Notes under the pieces: generated by a model
Database searches by the model: none
Told to the model about the DNA's origin: nothing
What the model saw: the letters and a program-made list of their open reading frames with translations, nothing else
Made by a program: the position numbers and the translations under genes
In this document: in pieces, positions 42,504 to 54,420 of the stretch
How the letters are laid out: the number at the start of each line of letters is the position of its first letter
Numbering within the stretch: position 1 is the first letter of the stretch
Assembly: GCF_003086295.3 (NCBI RefSeq)
Contig: NC_092040.1
Location: 1,736,001-1,800,000 of the forward strand
Origin: Arachis hypogaea
Taxonomy: Eukaryota; Streptophyta; Magnoliopsida; Fabales; Fabaceae
Reading direction: 5' to 3'
Length of the DNA stretch: 64,000 bases

Positions 42504-44336
42504 CCTCTCTCTCCTTTCTTGTTTGTGCTGGTTGTGGATGTTCTGCATAGGATGGTAGGGGAGGCAATCAGAAACAAGCGTATATCTCCATTGATGGTTG
42601 GTAGAGACAAGGTGGAACTTTCACATCTTCAGTTTGTTGATGACACTATTCTGTTCTACCCATCGGAAGATGAAACCATGAAGAACTACAAGCGGCTGCT
42701 ACGGTGATTTGAGTTGATGTCCGGACTTAGCATTAATTTTGATAAGTCCAGTCTGATTCCAATCAACTGCGAAGAGAGGTGGGTTTAATGCATGTGTAGC
42801 TTATGGGGTTGTAAGGCAGGCACCCTCCCAGTTAAATATCTTGGAGTTCCTTTAGGAGTAAATCTGAGACTGATAAAGACTTGGAAGCCTATAATCAACA
42901 AGGTAGAAGAGAAACTAAGTCTATGGAAAGCTAAGGTGCTGAACAAAGTTGGGAAGTTGGTGCTCATCAAATAAGTTTTAAACAGCCTGCCGATGTATTA
43001 TTTGAGCTTGTATAAGATGCTAAAGGCGGTCGCAGAGAAATTGATCTCTTTACAGAGAAGATTTTTTTGGAGCAAGGAGGATGGGAAGAATGGCATGGCG
43101 TTGGTAAGATGGGATTTGGTGCAGGTCCAAAGAAATTAGGTGGTTTAGGAGTTGTAGATGCTATGGTCCGGAACACCACCCTTTTGTTTAAGTGGTGGTG
43201 GCGCTTTGCGAAGGAAGAGTGCCCTTTGTGAAAATAGGTGGTCTGCTCTTGTAATAATTTGAAGCCAAATGAGCTACTGTCCACTCAAGTGCTACCTACC
43301 AGAGGAGGATCTTTGAAGGATATATGTCAGTTACAAATAAAGGAGCAACATATAAGGGATAAGATAATTACAGGTCTATCCATGGAGATTGGTGACGGTC
43401 GCCGGAATAGGTTTTGGGAAGATGTATGGTTACATTATGGATCTCTGAAAGATCGGTTCCCCAGGCTCTTCTCTGTTTCAAACCTGTGTGGTTCGGTTAT
43501 TGGGGATTGTGGGTTTTGGGATGGGTTAGAGTGGATTTGGAATTTTATTTGGAGGCGAGAGCTGTTTCAGTGAGAGTTGGATCTTCTGAGTCAATTACAT
43601 GAGACTCTGAGACCTGTGAGGCTAGTATATAATAGAGAGAATAGAGTGGTGTGAAAATATGATAGACTTGGTATTTTTTCGACTAACTCTTTTGTGCAGG
43701 TGATACAAGAAGGAACGCTACCAGAGGATATAACCAGTTACAGCTTCACTAAGTCCATTTGGAAAGGTGTAGTTCCGCCAAGAGTGGAGCTATTTGTTTG
43801 GTTTGTCTTAACAGGCAGGGTGAATACTAAGGAGAGGCTAAGTCGATTTGGGATACTCAACCATGATGATAAGAGTTGTGTGTTATGTAACAAGGAGGTT
43901 GAGCAGGTCCATCACTTGTTTCTTGGCTGTGATTTTACTTGGGAAGTGTGGAGTGCTTGGCTATCTATGCTTGGCCGTCTATGGTCTTTTCCGGGCTTGC
44001 TGAAAGACCACTTTCTTAGTTGGACAGAAGAGCCACGGAGAAAGGAGGACCGGAAGCAGCATTTAAGGTGCTTTTGTGCGATTACATGGAACATTTAAAG
44101 AGAAAGAAATAGGAGAATATTTCAGAATAAAAGCAACAGTGTGGAGGAAATCATCAACATGTCCATGGTTAACTACGATGAGTGGCAAGGTGTCTCTTCA
44201 TGTTGTTGATGGCTATGCCGAAGATGACATTGAGAGTTTCTTCTTTTAGTGTTCTTAGGAGTTGATTATCTACTTTTGTTATACGTTTCTGTTGCTCCAC
44301 TCTATTGTGTCGAACTCTTTTGTTTCCCAAAAAAAA
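42504..44336 (+). mobile_element. 5'-truncated L1 LINE
   Basis: Begins inside reverse transcriptase (PLSPFLFVLVVDVL, QFVDDTILFYP) and continues to a C-terminal zinc-finger region (CVLCNKEVEQVHHLFLGCDF at about 43878), ending in an A-run at about 44328-44338. A 13-bp duplication AAGGTCTTTAGAC flanks it (42491-42503 and 44337-44349), proving insertion by target-primed reverse transcription. It belongs to the same family as the L1 at 56.5-62.7 kb. Stops and frameshifts are present. Confidence 0.85.
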
Positions 44337-44462
44337 AAGGTCTTTAGACATTCTTGCATGGTGATTTTTTTTTTTTTTTGAGTGACTAGTCACATGAAAT
44401 TATCACTCAAAAGAAATCATCTTCACCTTTCTTTATTAATCTATATCTTCTTGTAAATGTAG

Positions 44463-44764
44463 GCCGTGGAGAAAATTATGCATCTCAAGTGTATGGAGGC
44501 GAAGAACAATGCTGGGAAAAAGCCTGATGAAGTATTTAAAGAACAACACCAGGCGCTAGCTAAAGCATGGGATAAGTGGGCTTTCACCATTGTGGGTACT
44601 CTTATCACTACAATCCTCTTTGCGGCAACCAGAACACCAGCGTGTCCATGTTTCTGCTTGACAAGGCATTTACCGTCTTCGTTGTGGCAGATGCAATATC
44701 ATTGTTTGCTTCTTCGAAGAGGAGGAGAGGCCACAATAATCATTGTTGCTCCGCCTCCATGTAA
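44463..44764 (+). pseudogene. Decayed copy of the PGG exon
   Basis: AVEKIMHLKCMEAKNNAGKK after acceptor ATGTAG, then [16 protein letters not shown]; the PGG motif itself is lost in an internal deletion and the frame is shifted afterwards (VFVVADAISLFASSK in another frame). Partner of the exon 6 copy at 42160-42493. Confidence 0.75.
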
Positions 44765-44988
44765 ACCTCAAATGCTTTAAAACACCAAGTTCACACAAAA
44801 TTTGCACCAAGTTCAACTATTTTTGAGTTCAATAAAACAATTATTAATTAATATTTTTATAGTATAACAAATCATTTTTATTTTAAATTTAATTAATATT
44901 TGTGTATCAACACTCAATAACATTCTTATTGATTAAATCTTTTTGTACAAATTTAATAAATACAAACAGCAGTAAATATTGGTATACT

Positions 44989-45320
44989 AAACAACAACAA
45001 ACAACAACAAAGCCTTGTCCCACTAAGTGGGGTCGGCTACATGAATCAAATGATGCTCTGTCATGTATCATGTCTACAGAGAGACCGTTTACATGTAGAT
45101 CTCGTTTGACCACCTCATGGATGGTCTTCTTAAGTCTTCCTCTGCCTTTCGCCATTTGTCCATCTTCCATTTCATCCACCCTCCTGGATGTTCTATCGGT
45201 CTTCTTCTCACATGTCCAAACCACCTGAGACGCGATTCAACCATCTTTTCCACAATAGGTGCTACTCCAACTCTCTCCCTTATATCTTCATTCCTTATTT
45301 TATCCAATCGCGTATTAATA
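44989..45320 (-). mobile_element. 3' end of an RTE-type LINE
   Basis: The minus-strand frame reads [20 protein letters not shown] and further to the end of a typical plant RTE ORF, followed by a CCCACTTAGTGGGACAAGGC-type 3' end and a (GTT)n tail, seen on the plus strand as ACAACAACAAACAACAACAA at about 44993-45011. Strongly 5'-truncated. Confidence 0.75.
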
Positions 45321-45324
45321 AAAT

Positions 45325-45636
45325 ATTGGGTTGAATACAATCCTTTTTTTATCTAAAAAAATTAATAAAAAGAGCAATCCTTTTTTATCTAAAAAAATTG
45401 GGTTGAATACAATCCTTTTTTTTATAAAAAAAGGTTATATTAAAAAGAGCAAAAAATGCCTTTTATTTTAATCGATCGCTTTCTAAATAATATTTAAAAA
45501 ATTACTTAATAAGAATTTTTGTTATTTTCATCTGAATATAAATTACATTTCCTAACAAAAAAAAATCTTCCCATAAAATAAAAGAAATAAATATTTTGTT
45601 TCAATAAGCCAGATCGAAACACATCCCAAGTACGGA
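45325..45636. repeat. Small tandem duplication in AT-rich spacer
   Basis: TTGGGTTGAATACAATCC followed by T-runs and AAAAAGAGCAA occurs at about 45329, with partial copies at about 45375-45450. The same words occur near 41215-41260 and 38890-38915, showing that the spacer belongs to the duplicated units. Confidence 0.5.
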
Positions 45637-45902
45637 TGCAGAAGAGACTCCAGTGTCATTGAATTGAGATGACAAACCCAGGCTTGATTATTAAACAATA
45701 ATTAACAGCATGTGCACCACAATCCCATACTTAGGGGAATCATTTATGCAATTGATGAATACGCAACAAACGCGCAGGGATAACGGGGAGGACGTTAACA
45801 GCGACCCGTCAAACTTGAAATTCAGACCACAGAACACAGGTCTGCAAAGGAAGCAGTCACTGGTTGGCTCCTTTATAATAACAACCCAACCAGTCAACAG
45901 AT
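45637..45902 (-). other. 3' flank or 3' UTR of IWS1
   Basis: Lies immediately after the IWS1 stop on the minus strand. It is the longer member of the pair of copies with 41291-41435 and includes about 95 bp missing from that copy. Confidence 0.5.
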
Positions 45903-48900
45903 CTACAAATATTTGACCATGCCACGACCTTCCACACTTAGTTTTGTAGCTTGAAGCTGCTTTTTCTTTGGTGCCCTCAACTGCTGCAACTTCTTATTCA
46001 TCTGTGGTGAAATACAAAATTTAGAATATACACATCTTCAGTTAATCTCTCTACTTCCAATTTTTATTTTTACATATTCACTTCCTCAGTATTCTGCATT
46101 TGTAAGATACTCTCCAAACACTTGAAAACTTAAAGAATTGCAGGGAATCATAAAAAGCTTTAAAAATAAAAAACAATACTCCCACCCCGAGGTAAAGCAC
46201 AAACCTTCATTCTCTGCTGATCTTGTGCAGCAGCTTTTGCTCGCGCTCTAACTTCTTCTGGATCAATTTTAGACTGGGGACGGATCACAAAATCCAAAGG
46301 TGTTGCTTCTGGCCTTGATGCATGTTGCCTTGAAGAAGACTGTCCAGACCTAGGCCTGCATTATACATTCACAACAATTAGCATCTATAACACAAGTTTA
46401 CACTGCTCCACAAGTAATATCTTAATGCCCAAGACTTACTGTGAAAATTCCAAATCAAGATCACCATCTCTAGATTCCATCCCTGCTGCTTTATTTGCCG
46501 GCCTGTAGAAATTCAGCATTATAGAAATTCAGCATATTGCAATACATAAAACAAATATTGCTTAAGACAAGCAATTTAAATCAGAATGGTTGAGCACTTT
46601 TTAACGGTTGGCCTCCTGAAAGGAATCCTGTCCTCCTCAGCATTTCTCATGTCCTCAAACCGTGTACTCTTATTAAATATGGGTCGACTCTGCAATTAAA
46701 AGCAAAAATGATGTGCTTTTTTAAGTATCTGTCCCCAAAAAAGAAAACTACACCTGGATGAAAATGGATAGCTTGTAAAAAAAGAAAATGCATACCATTA
46801 TAATGTCTTCAAGAATCAGTACAAATTTTAAGGAAAGATAAATGATACATGCTGAAGCAAGAGTTTCACAGATTACTTACCCATTTGTCAACCAGTTCCT
46901 TAGCTAGTTTTCTATTTACATTGATTTCTTCGTCGGACTTCGATAAGAACATGATCACCTGTCAAGACAATATAGATCACACTTATGTTATGACTCCGAA
47001 TAACAAGCTACATATTGATGCTCTCTTTTCTTTTTTTTTTTTTTCTTTCGTCCCAGGGAAGAGAAGGAAAGGGGGAGGGGAATGAGGGGAGAGAAGACTG
47101 TTATTTTAAATGCTAAAAAATAGAGCATCCAGCCACAGGATGAACTGAAGCACAACCTTCCCAAGACCACTCTTCTTCAGCTGTTCTCTTCTATCATACT
47201 GCTCTAGGTCAATAGGAAACTGCAAAGCATGTCCAATTAATCAGGAGCTAAATAATGCTGGAGAAGGGCAATTGAATAAAAAAAATATTTATAATGGTGA
47301 AAACTCAGTACATCATTTAAAATAGTCAAAATTGCTGTGCGTATGTTAATATTTGGCAAGCTTCCATCAGGAAGTGGCTCAAGCCAATTCTTCAACAAAG
47401 TTAGTACTCCATGGTCCAAAAACTCTAATTGGAGCTGTTTCCTGCAAAATAGACAAATAGTTGGTGGAAAGTTACCAAAGAAAATATGCATAAGTAAAAT
47501 AGAATATTAAGGAAACACCAGAGCATACTTAGGCTTGGTTTGATAAAGCTTTTACTCTTTTGAAAGTAGCTTATAAAAGCTGTCTTTTAAAAGACAACTT
47601 TTTAAGAGTTGCAGCACTTGGGTTTGGTAAAATAAAATTAAAAATGACTTTTAAAAGTATAAACACCATAATTGTGTTTGGTAAAACAGTTTTTAAAACT
47701 TAAAAAAAATTATAATAAACATGTTTATAACGAAGAATAATTTCTTTTTTTCAAATTCTTTAAAATTTTATATAATATTTTAAAATAAAATAATTTTGAA
47801 ATAAAATTTATTTTATATATTGGCTCACCTTTACAGATCATAAAAATGGGACACATATTTTAAATAAATTACTCTTATAATTATATATCTATATTTACAT
47901 ATGTATATACATGTTATTATAATTTTGACTAATGTTCATGCAAGGAAAATTTTATGATTGGTTTTCATAGTCCAAGTCAACCTCTTCACATCTCAAAGAA
48001 CAGATAAAAAACAAACAAACATCATAGATCTACTGAAAAAAATACAAAAACAATGCACGATAAAAGTTCATACCTAATATGTAATAGAGATGTATTTGTG
48101 TTCAAATTTGTGAAGATTAGATTGAAAAATAAAGAATATATGAAGACTGTGTTAGAATTTGTGAAGGTTAGGTTGAGAAGTTAGAAATATATGAGGATTT
48201 CCATGACAATATAATAGCGGGAAATATGTGCGGGAAAATAAATAAAATTTGATAAGCACAAGCCAGCCTTGAAAAGCTCCCGCTTAGGTGCTTTCAAAAG
48301 CACCCCTAACTTTTAAAAGCCGCAAACACAAGCACTTGACTTTTTAATTTACCAAATGCAAAACGAGGTGCTTGTGACAAGCACCTCTTGGAAAAGATTT
48401 ACCAAACCAAGCCTTAAATGACAGAAAATCAACAGCTTACTTCGAGAGGACTTCTGTTAGAAGATCCAACTTCTTTAGTTTATTAATGGCAGGCTTCCCC
48501 TGTCTATTAAGTTCAGCATCCTCTTCAGCTGTGACCTCAAGCTCAGCCATGACGTTCTCAACTAATAAAGCTATTTCCGCAGGACTTCTCTCATTCTTCT
48601 TCTTTTTCTTACCTACCTTGAAAAGATCCTTAATTTCATCGTCCTCTTCACCTTCCTCTGCCTAGAATATCAACATATGTCAGGTGTCAAAAGCTTTATA
48701 GTAAAACAATGCAACAAATCCCATAATTGATTTCTTGAAGAAATTGTCTCTAACTAGATCATAAACAGAGACCGAATAGCTTGAAATGAAAAGAAAGCTT
48801 AAGTTGCATCCATCACATATTTTGGTTTACAACATGCTACCGGTACCAAAACATTATCCTAATCAGAAGGATATCAAACACAGTGGATCTGCTATTCTGC

Positions 48901-49971
48901 TTACAGGATAATCTAGCAGTAAAAAGAAAAAATTCGGGAGAATTAATTCACCAACCTGGGGAGCATCACCAGGAGAACGAGGTTCATCACTGCCATAGTA
49001 ACCACCAGCTTCCACCCCAGTGTCATCTATAAAGTTGTCATCATCCACGTTCCTAACACCATCGTGATCATCCTATATGATGGAAACCAGGTTAAAAAAG
49101 AGGCATGAAAACCATTATCAAATCAGCAACAACTTTTTGAGCCTCAACTAGGCCTGATCGGGCAAAAGCACAAGCTACAAGCATGACAAATTAGAGGCAT
49201 AACCACTACATAATGTATCAAAGTATCCAGCTTGAAGTTACCAAATAAATCCAATTATCAGACACACAACAAACACAGAGTCAATCAAATTCAACAAATC
49301 GTGTAAAAATCACAAAGGCACCATAATAACACCTCAGAATCGCCGCCAGCAATGGTATCCCACATCTCCTTAACTTCACCGTCATGATCTTTGCCTCCTT
49401 TTCCACCAAACGCTTTCTTAGATCCCCCAAATTTGGACCCGCTCTTCCCACTTCCGCCACTCGCAAACCTCTTCTCCCCCTTAAGCCTCTTCTCCTTCTT
49501 CCCACTTCCACCCTCCTTCCCCTTCTTCCTCTTCCTCCCTTCCTCCGATCCCTCCCTCGCGAACCTCGCCCCGACGTCATACTCCTCCTCCGCCACCTCG
49601 TCTTCGAGCTCCGGCGCCACCGACTGCCTCCCGGTGTCGCCCTTCTTAACGAGCCTCTTCCTGGGCTTCGACTTGGACGAATCGTGATCGTAGACCGGAG
49701 TCTGCGAGCGCTCGCGGCGTCGCCAATCGCCACCGTCCCCTTCGTCCTCGTAATCATCGAGGAGAGCATCGTCGTGGTGGGGCTCCGGCTCGGGATCGGA
49801 TTGCATGTCGTCATAATCCATCAAGGGTTCTCCGTCCTCATCGCGATACCTGAACAAGCAGAAAATAAAAAATTGAAATTAGGAGAAAACGAAAACCCTA
49901 ACCCTGATAAAAGGTGAAATTAGCTTTGGAAAAAAGAGAAGAGGAACTCACGGATCGTCTTCGTAACCCAT
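45903..49971 (-). CDS. IWS1: IWS1 (Spn1-like) transcription elongation factor, 11 exons
   Basis: Minus-strand exons: 49971-49952, 49849-49333, 49072-48956, 48661-48441, 47441-47312, 47219-47157, 46958-46881, 46689-46598, 46502-46440, 46355-46205 and 46001-45903. All have GT-AG borders and matching phases and give 516 residues. The first half is acidic/basic low complexity (DGEPLMDYDDMQSDPEPEP; KRKKGKEGGSGKKEKR). Residues about 265-385 form the TFIIS N-terminal helical domain (LEFLDHGVLTLLKNWLEPLP, NINIRTAILTILNDFPIDL, LAKELVDKWSRPIF). The conserved tail is ATPLDFVIRPQSKIDPEEVR to VEGRGMVKYL. IWS1 binds Spt6 with RNA polymerase II in the nucleus and in Arabidopsis interacts with BES1 in brassinosteroid response. 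A Harbinger-like element occupies most of intron 4. Confidence 0.92.
47533..48413. mobile_element. Harbinger-like non-autonomous element in IWS1 intron 4
   Basis: Inverted ends GGCTTGGTTTGATAAAGCTT and, reversed, GGCTTGGTTTGGTAAATCTT, flanked by TTA on both sides (47530-47532, 48414-48416), which fits the 3-bp target of PIF/Harbinger elements. 881 bp, no transposase, with AAGCACTT/TTTTAAAAGC subterminal words. Confidence 0.7.
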
Positions 49972-50336
49972 ATTGATGTTGTTGTGGTGATTGTGCAGTG
50001 AAAAATAGCTGAGAAATATGAGAGATTTGTGTGGTGTTGGTGTTGAGTTGATGAATAACAGAATAAGAAGAGAATAGAGAAGGGTGCGATAGGCAAGAAT
50101 GAATCGAATGGGTTGGGTTTTGTTTGGGGCGGTGAGACGAAGAGAGGGTTCGGGTTCGAGGTCGGTGAGGTCAGGCTGTGGCCTGTGGGAGCACTGGAAC
50201 AGAATGCAGATGCGTTGGGGTACTCTAGGCTGCTCTATGTTCCACCATACTCTCCATGCCTGTATCTTTTTTATTTATAATCTTTTTTTGTTAAAAATTG
50301 GATAAGCTAATCATTCCAAATTCATCTGAAATCATT
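49972..50336 (-). promoter_or_regulatory. IWS1 promoter and 5' leader
   Basis: Upstream of the IWS1 ATG on the minus strand; about 50060-50240 is GC/G-rich relative to surroundings. No clear TATA element; start site not determined. Confidence 0.4.
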
Positions 50337-50780
50337 TGGGCTTGGATTGTTTACGAAAACAGAATAAGATGCAAAGTATAAAGATATAAAGTACTAAAAA
50401 AAAGGTATAAAGATATAAAATTTTGTATTTTTATAATTTTTTTAACGATAAATTAGAATAAATTATGAAAATTTAATTTTTTAATTTTATGTCTTTATAT
50501 TTTGTTTGATGATAAATTAAAATAAATTATGAAAATTTAATATTTTTTCATTCAAAAAATTTAAGACAAAAAATATAATTATAAAAAATTAACAAAATAA
50601 TAAAAAATAAAAAATAAATTGTATATTTTGTTAGTATATTTCTATCCTTTCTATTAAAATGAACACAAAATATACTAATTTAATATTTTTAGATACATTA
50701 TTTTTGTTTATATCTTCTCTATCAAATATGATGATTTTGTATCTTTATATTCCTGTTTCTATAAACAAATGCAGCCCAAG
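50337..50780. mobile_element. MITE-like element with inverted ends
   Basis: TTGGGCTTGGATTGTTTACG at the left and, reversed, CTTGGGCTGCATTTGTTTAT at the right, continued by GAAACAG and ATATAAAGATA-type pairs. About 440 bp, very AT-rich, no ORF. Target duplication not clear. Confidence 0.5.
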
Positions 50781-51280
50781 TTACTCGTTTCATCAATTCA
50801 TCGTTCAACAATGTTAATAGAACATTGATACCAAATTATAACCTTCATCTTTTTCCAAGTTTTGTATGTACCACAATGCATCATTTGGTCCAAAAAAACC
50901 CCATAAAACAGTAAAGAAAATTGAAAAATCAATTCACTTGTTTCAATAGTATGTACAAAAAAATCGTCACCAAACAAAAAAAAACAGCATGTACTGTGTA
51001 CAAAAACATACACATCAATCTTCACTCCAATCAAACATGGTAAAACATAGTACTCCCTTTTAACAGTTTTCCTTCAATTCCTTTCATTCACTTACTCTCA
51101 AGACCTTAAAGACTAAAGTTCCATCCTATTTTGAAACCGTTTTTAACAAAGATTTGGCGACCAGAACATCAAGTAAAATATATTTATGTTATAAAAAGCT
51201 CCATGCATCAACACATTTACATTCCTTACTGTCTAAACTGTGCAGCAAAAAGAATTTATACTCTTATACAAACAATCTTT
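50781..51280 (-). other. 3' flank of the DUF760 gene
   Basis: AT-rich, no gene. Probably includes its 3' untranslated region. Confidence 0.4.
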
Positions 51281-53415
51281 CTAGTTATTGAGAAAAGGGT
51301 ATTTCAATTCAACATAGTTTTCTGCATCCCATAGGAATGATCCAAACGCAACAGCTTCCAAAACTAACATGGTCAACCCTGAGAATGCAATTGAAAGCAC
51401 TTCATCATTGGGAGTTTCAATTGAACCATCCTCAGAAACTCTGATGTCAGGCCTTCCAAACAAGGCCTGAGTTTGCTTTTCGATCAACGACATAGCTTCC
51501 TTCGACCGGATAGTGGCAAGTCTCTGAAGTGTCTCGCTGTCCAACTGCATCACATAAGATCGCAACCGGTATGATTTGCCTTCTTCATTTTCCATGTAGT
51601 CCCCATCACTATAAACATCATCAAAAGCACGAATTGTGATCAAGGAATCCGGGTCCCAGAGCTGGTTTGAAGGCGGCGCCGGTTCGTCGAAACTTACATT
51701 GGCTTTACCAAAGTCCTTTGGGAGGGTCCCCATTGTCCTTTCAAGCTGATACCTCTCATCAACTCGCTTGAGAAAGTATCCATACATTATTGAAGCAGCA
51801 TAGAGCTTTCCAAGCTTAATTTTACTAATCTGAACAATTGTCTGAAGAGGTCCAACAAGCCTTTCGCCTAGTACTAAAGACAAGTGACTCTGGATCATCT
51901 CGAATGCCTCCGTAGAATGAACAGCTTCTAGCTTCAGCTCTTGGTTTGGCCAGAAATCCACTCGGCCGGTAGGATCTGATGTTGCTGAGATCTTTGGAAT
52001 CATTGAAATGTTGTTTTCCAAAAACTTATTTACAACCGAGCAGTACATGATCTCTTCCAAAGTTGTACGCTTTTCTTTCTCTTTAACTTCAGCAATCCTC
52101 CTGAAATTCAGATCAGACAGAATTGGTCACTTTTGCACTACAAATAGCTAAATCAATATACAGCCAAATGAACTATAATCCCACTTTTGGTTTGTGATAA
52201 TCTTCCAGAGCTTTTACAATAGCATATTCATGGAATCAAGGTATCATTCTTACTTGTAAAGGGGATCCTGAGATGAAGTAGAAGATTCTTCCTTCTGCTC
52301 ATCTCTTGCGGTTTGAAGATTCTCTAGCTGCTGATCAATGGTTGCTAGCAGTAGATGAGGATGGGTTTGTGAAATTTGTTCCAGAAGCTGACCTACGGGT
52401 GTTTCGAGTTGGAGGGGAGCGAAATGTGCTAAATTATCACTTGAACCTGCTGATGCTCTTGTAACTAAGCCTCTACTTCGGAAACTATAAAGTTCATTAT
52501 AGTGCTTGGCATTGCAACAAGAAGGAAAGCTCTACAAATAAAGGAATACTTTAAACAAGCTGGCATTACAAGAATAAGACAGAATAATGTAAGTGGAAAT
52601 CAAGATGAACAATGTATTAGAGAAAATCATACAGGCATAAGTTATATATGGAGAAAAAAAATAAGGATTAAAAAAGCACATCAAAACCAAATTTTCACAA
52701 CTTAAGCTAATAGATTGATGTAAGCTCAAAGCCAAAAGGATAAAAGAACTAGCTCTTCAATATGAACAAGATGAAGCTAGCACAAATGTTTTGTCAACAA
52801 ATGCATGAACTACAGTAGAACCTTTTAAATTGCTTGGGGGCAGTATAGCGAGCATGAGTTGATTGGGGGATAAAAAGGAATACCAATTAATAGTCAACAA
52901 GAGTTTTCACAACAATCATACAAGGAGAACCAATCGTATTTGTTACTCTAAACACATTGGTTAATAATTATTACATAAATTATTTGTAACTAATGTTATT
53001 TAAACAACATTACAACAACAACATTTGCTACAAGCTTCTTCAATCCTAAACTCTGCATGCCCACTATATTTTATGCTTTTTTTCAGCTTTCATGGGAAGA
53101 AGATAAATTCTTTAACCTCAAAGTCTCAATCTTCAGTCATAGTAAATCAATTTTGTTTCAGATAGCACATATCTCGCTTTCAAGCTAAATTCAAAACGTT
53201 TTCCAATATCAGGAGAATTAAGATTATTCTAGAAAACAAGCAGAAAGAAAGTGAAGATGATATCCTGGAAAGCTTACTTTAAGAAATCCACTTGAAATAA
53301 AGTTCTTGGCATCAGAAACAGCACAAGTGTTCAAATGGCGGAATTCTGGTAACCTAAGAGATGCAGAAGGTGGAAGTACCACCAATACATCACTGATAGC
53401 ACCTGAGATTTGCAT
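51281..53415 (-). CDS. DUF760 protein similar to UV-B-induced protein At3g17800
   Basis: Coding exons on the minus strand: 53415-53278, 52504-52254 and 52100-51281, in phase, 402 residues. The N-terminus (MQISGAISDVLVVLPPSASL ... VTRASAG near residue 65) is Ser/Arg-rich like a chloroplast transit peptide. The body carries the DUF760 signatures LETPVGQLLEQISQTHPHL, VMQLDSETLQRLATIRSKEA and LTMLVLEAVAFGSFLWDAE. Exon 2 must use the acceptor CCAAG at 52505-52506; the alternative TATAG just inside would break the frame. A non-coding first exon at about 54410-54086, ending at GTGAGG, and a leader from acceptor ATATAG at about 53451 are likely. The molecular function is unknown; the Arabidopsis relative is plastid-targeted and UV-B-induced. 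Confidence 0.85.
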
Positions 53416-54420
53416 TACCAAGATTGTGACTTTCGCACTCCGACGATTATGGCTATATTGGACAAGAAGCAAAGGCCGAAAGGGGTAAGGAAAGGTTGTT
53501 CACATAGTTTGCTCATGACTAATTTTCATAAAAAAAACTACACATGCATATATTAACTAGAAACAAAAGTATCTCTACCCAATAACGCAGATAAAGAAAG
53601 TCATGATAACTTTAAAGGAGGTTCTTGGAGTTGGACTATATAGTATACACCTCAATATAATACTGGGTCTGGCATACATACATCTATCTCAATGAAAACA
53701 CAGTAAATCCAACTCCAAAACTGTTGCAGATTTTAAGCATAAAATCCAGCAGAAGAAAGAGAGAAACAAAAGCCAATATAAGCTTACAATAATTCTCCAC
53801 CAGAAAAATTAAACTAAAATAAAATGAAAGCATGCCGTTCAATGTTTTTGGCTCAATATTTTTGCATTCAATAACCACTTCAAGCATACAATACTGCATA
53901 CATCTTCTCCCCACGAACCCCAAAAATAGATGTAGGTAACTAAAACATTCAACTAAGTCCCAAAACTCTTAACATAACAACGAGAGAACTAAACCCAATA
54001 AGAAAAGCAGGAAATAAATGAAGAAAAAGTAAAATACAAAGCAAGCAATAAAGGGTGTTAAGAAACCATGCAAAAAAGGCCTCACCTTTCTAGCTGCTTC
54101 TAAAAATCGTTACCAACCCAGTTCACTATCCAATCCGAGGGGGTAGTTGTTGGCTTGTTGCCGATGCTAGCAACCCAAACAAGAACAGAAAAAGCAAGAA
54201 TTTGAGAAGTATTAGAAGGAAAGAACCAAATCAGCTTTTGAGACTTAGTGTTGAACAAGCTGTTACCTTTTTTCTTTTACTCTTCAAAAGGGTAAAAGTT
54301 TGGGTGCTCCAAAATTCGTGGCTTGCTAATCCGGGAAAGACGGTATTCGAAGCTTAAACTCTGTGGTGCCGTGCTTGCTCCGAGAAGATGATGAAGAACA
54401 GGGCACTGTCGAATGAAAGA
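53416..54420 (-). other. 5' UTR exon, leader intron and promoter of the DUF760 gene
   Basis: Minus strand: a CT-rich putative first exon (about 54410-54086) ends AGCTAGAAAG before GTGAGG, and the leader intron ends in ATATAG at about 53452. Inferred from splice-site words only. Confidence 0.4.

Noticed and set aside
45117..45356. Plus-strand ORF of 79 codons
   Set aside because: Shadow of the minus-strand RTE LINE coding end.
49384..49917. Plus-strand ORFs of 177 and 98 codons
   Set aside because: They are mirror frames of the low-complexity IWS1 exon 2.
52254..52484. Acceptor TATAG at 52485-52486 for DUF760 exon 2
   Set aside because: Joining exon 1 (phase 0) there gives an immediate stop; the upstream CCAAG acceptor keeps the frame.
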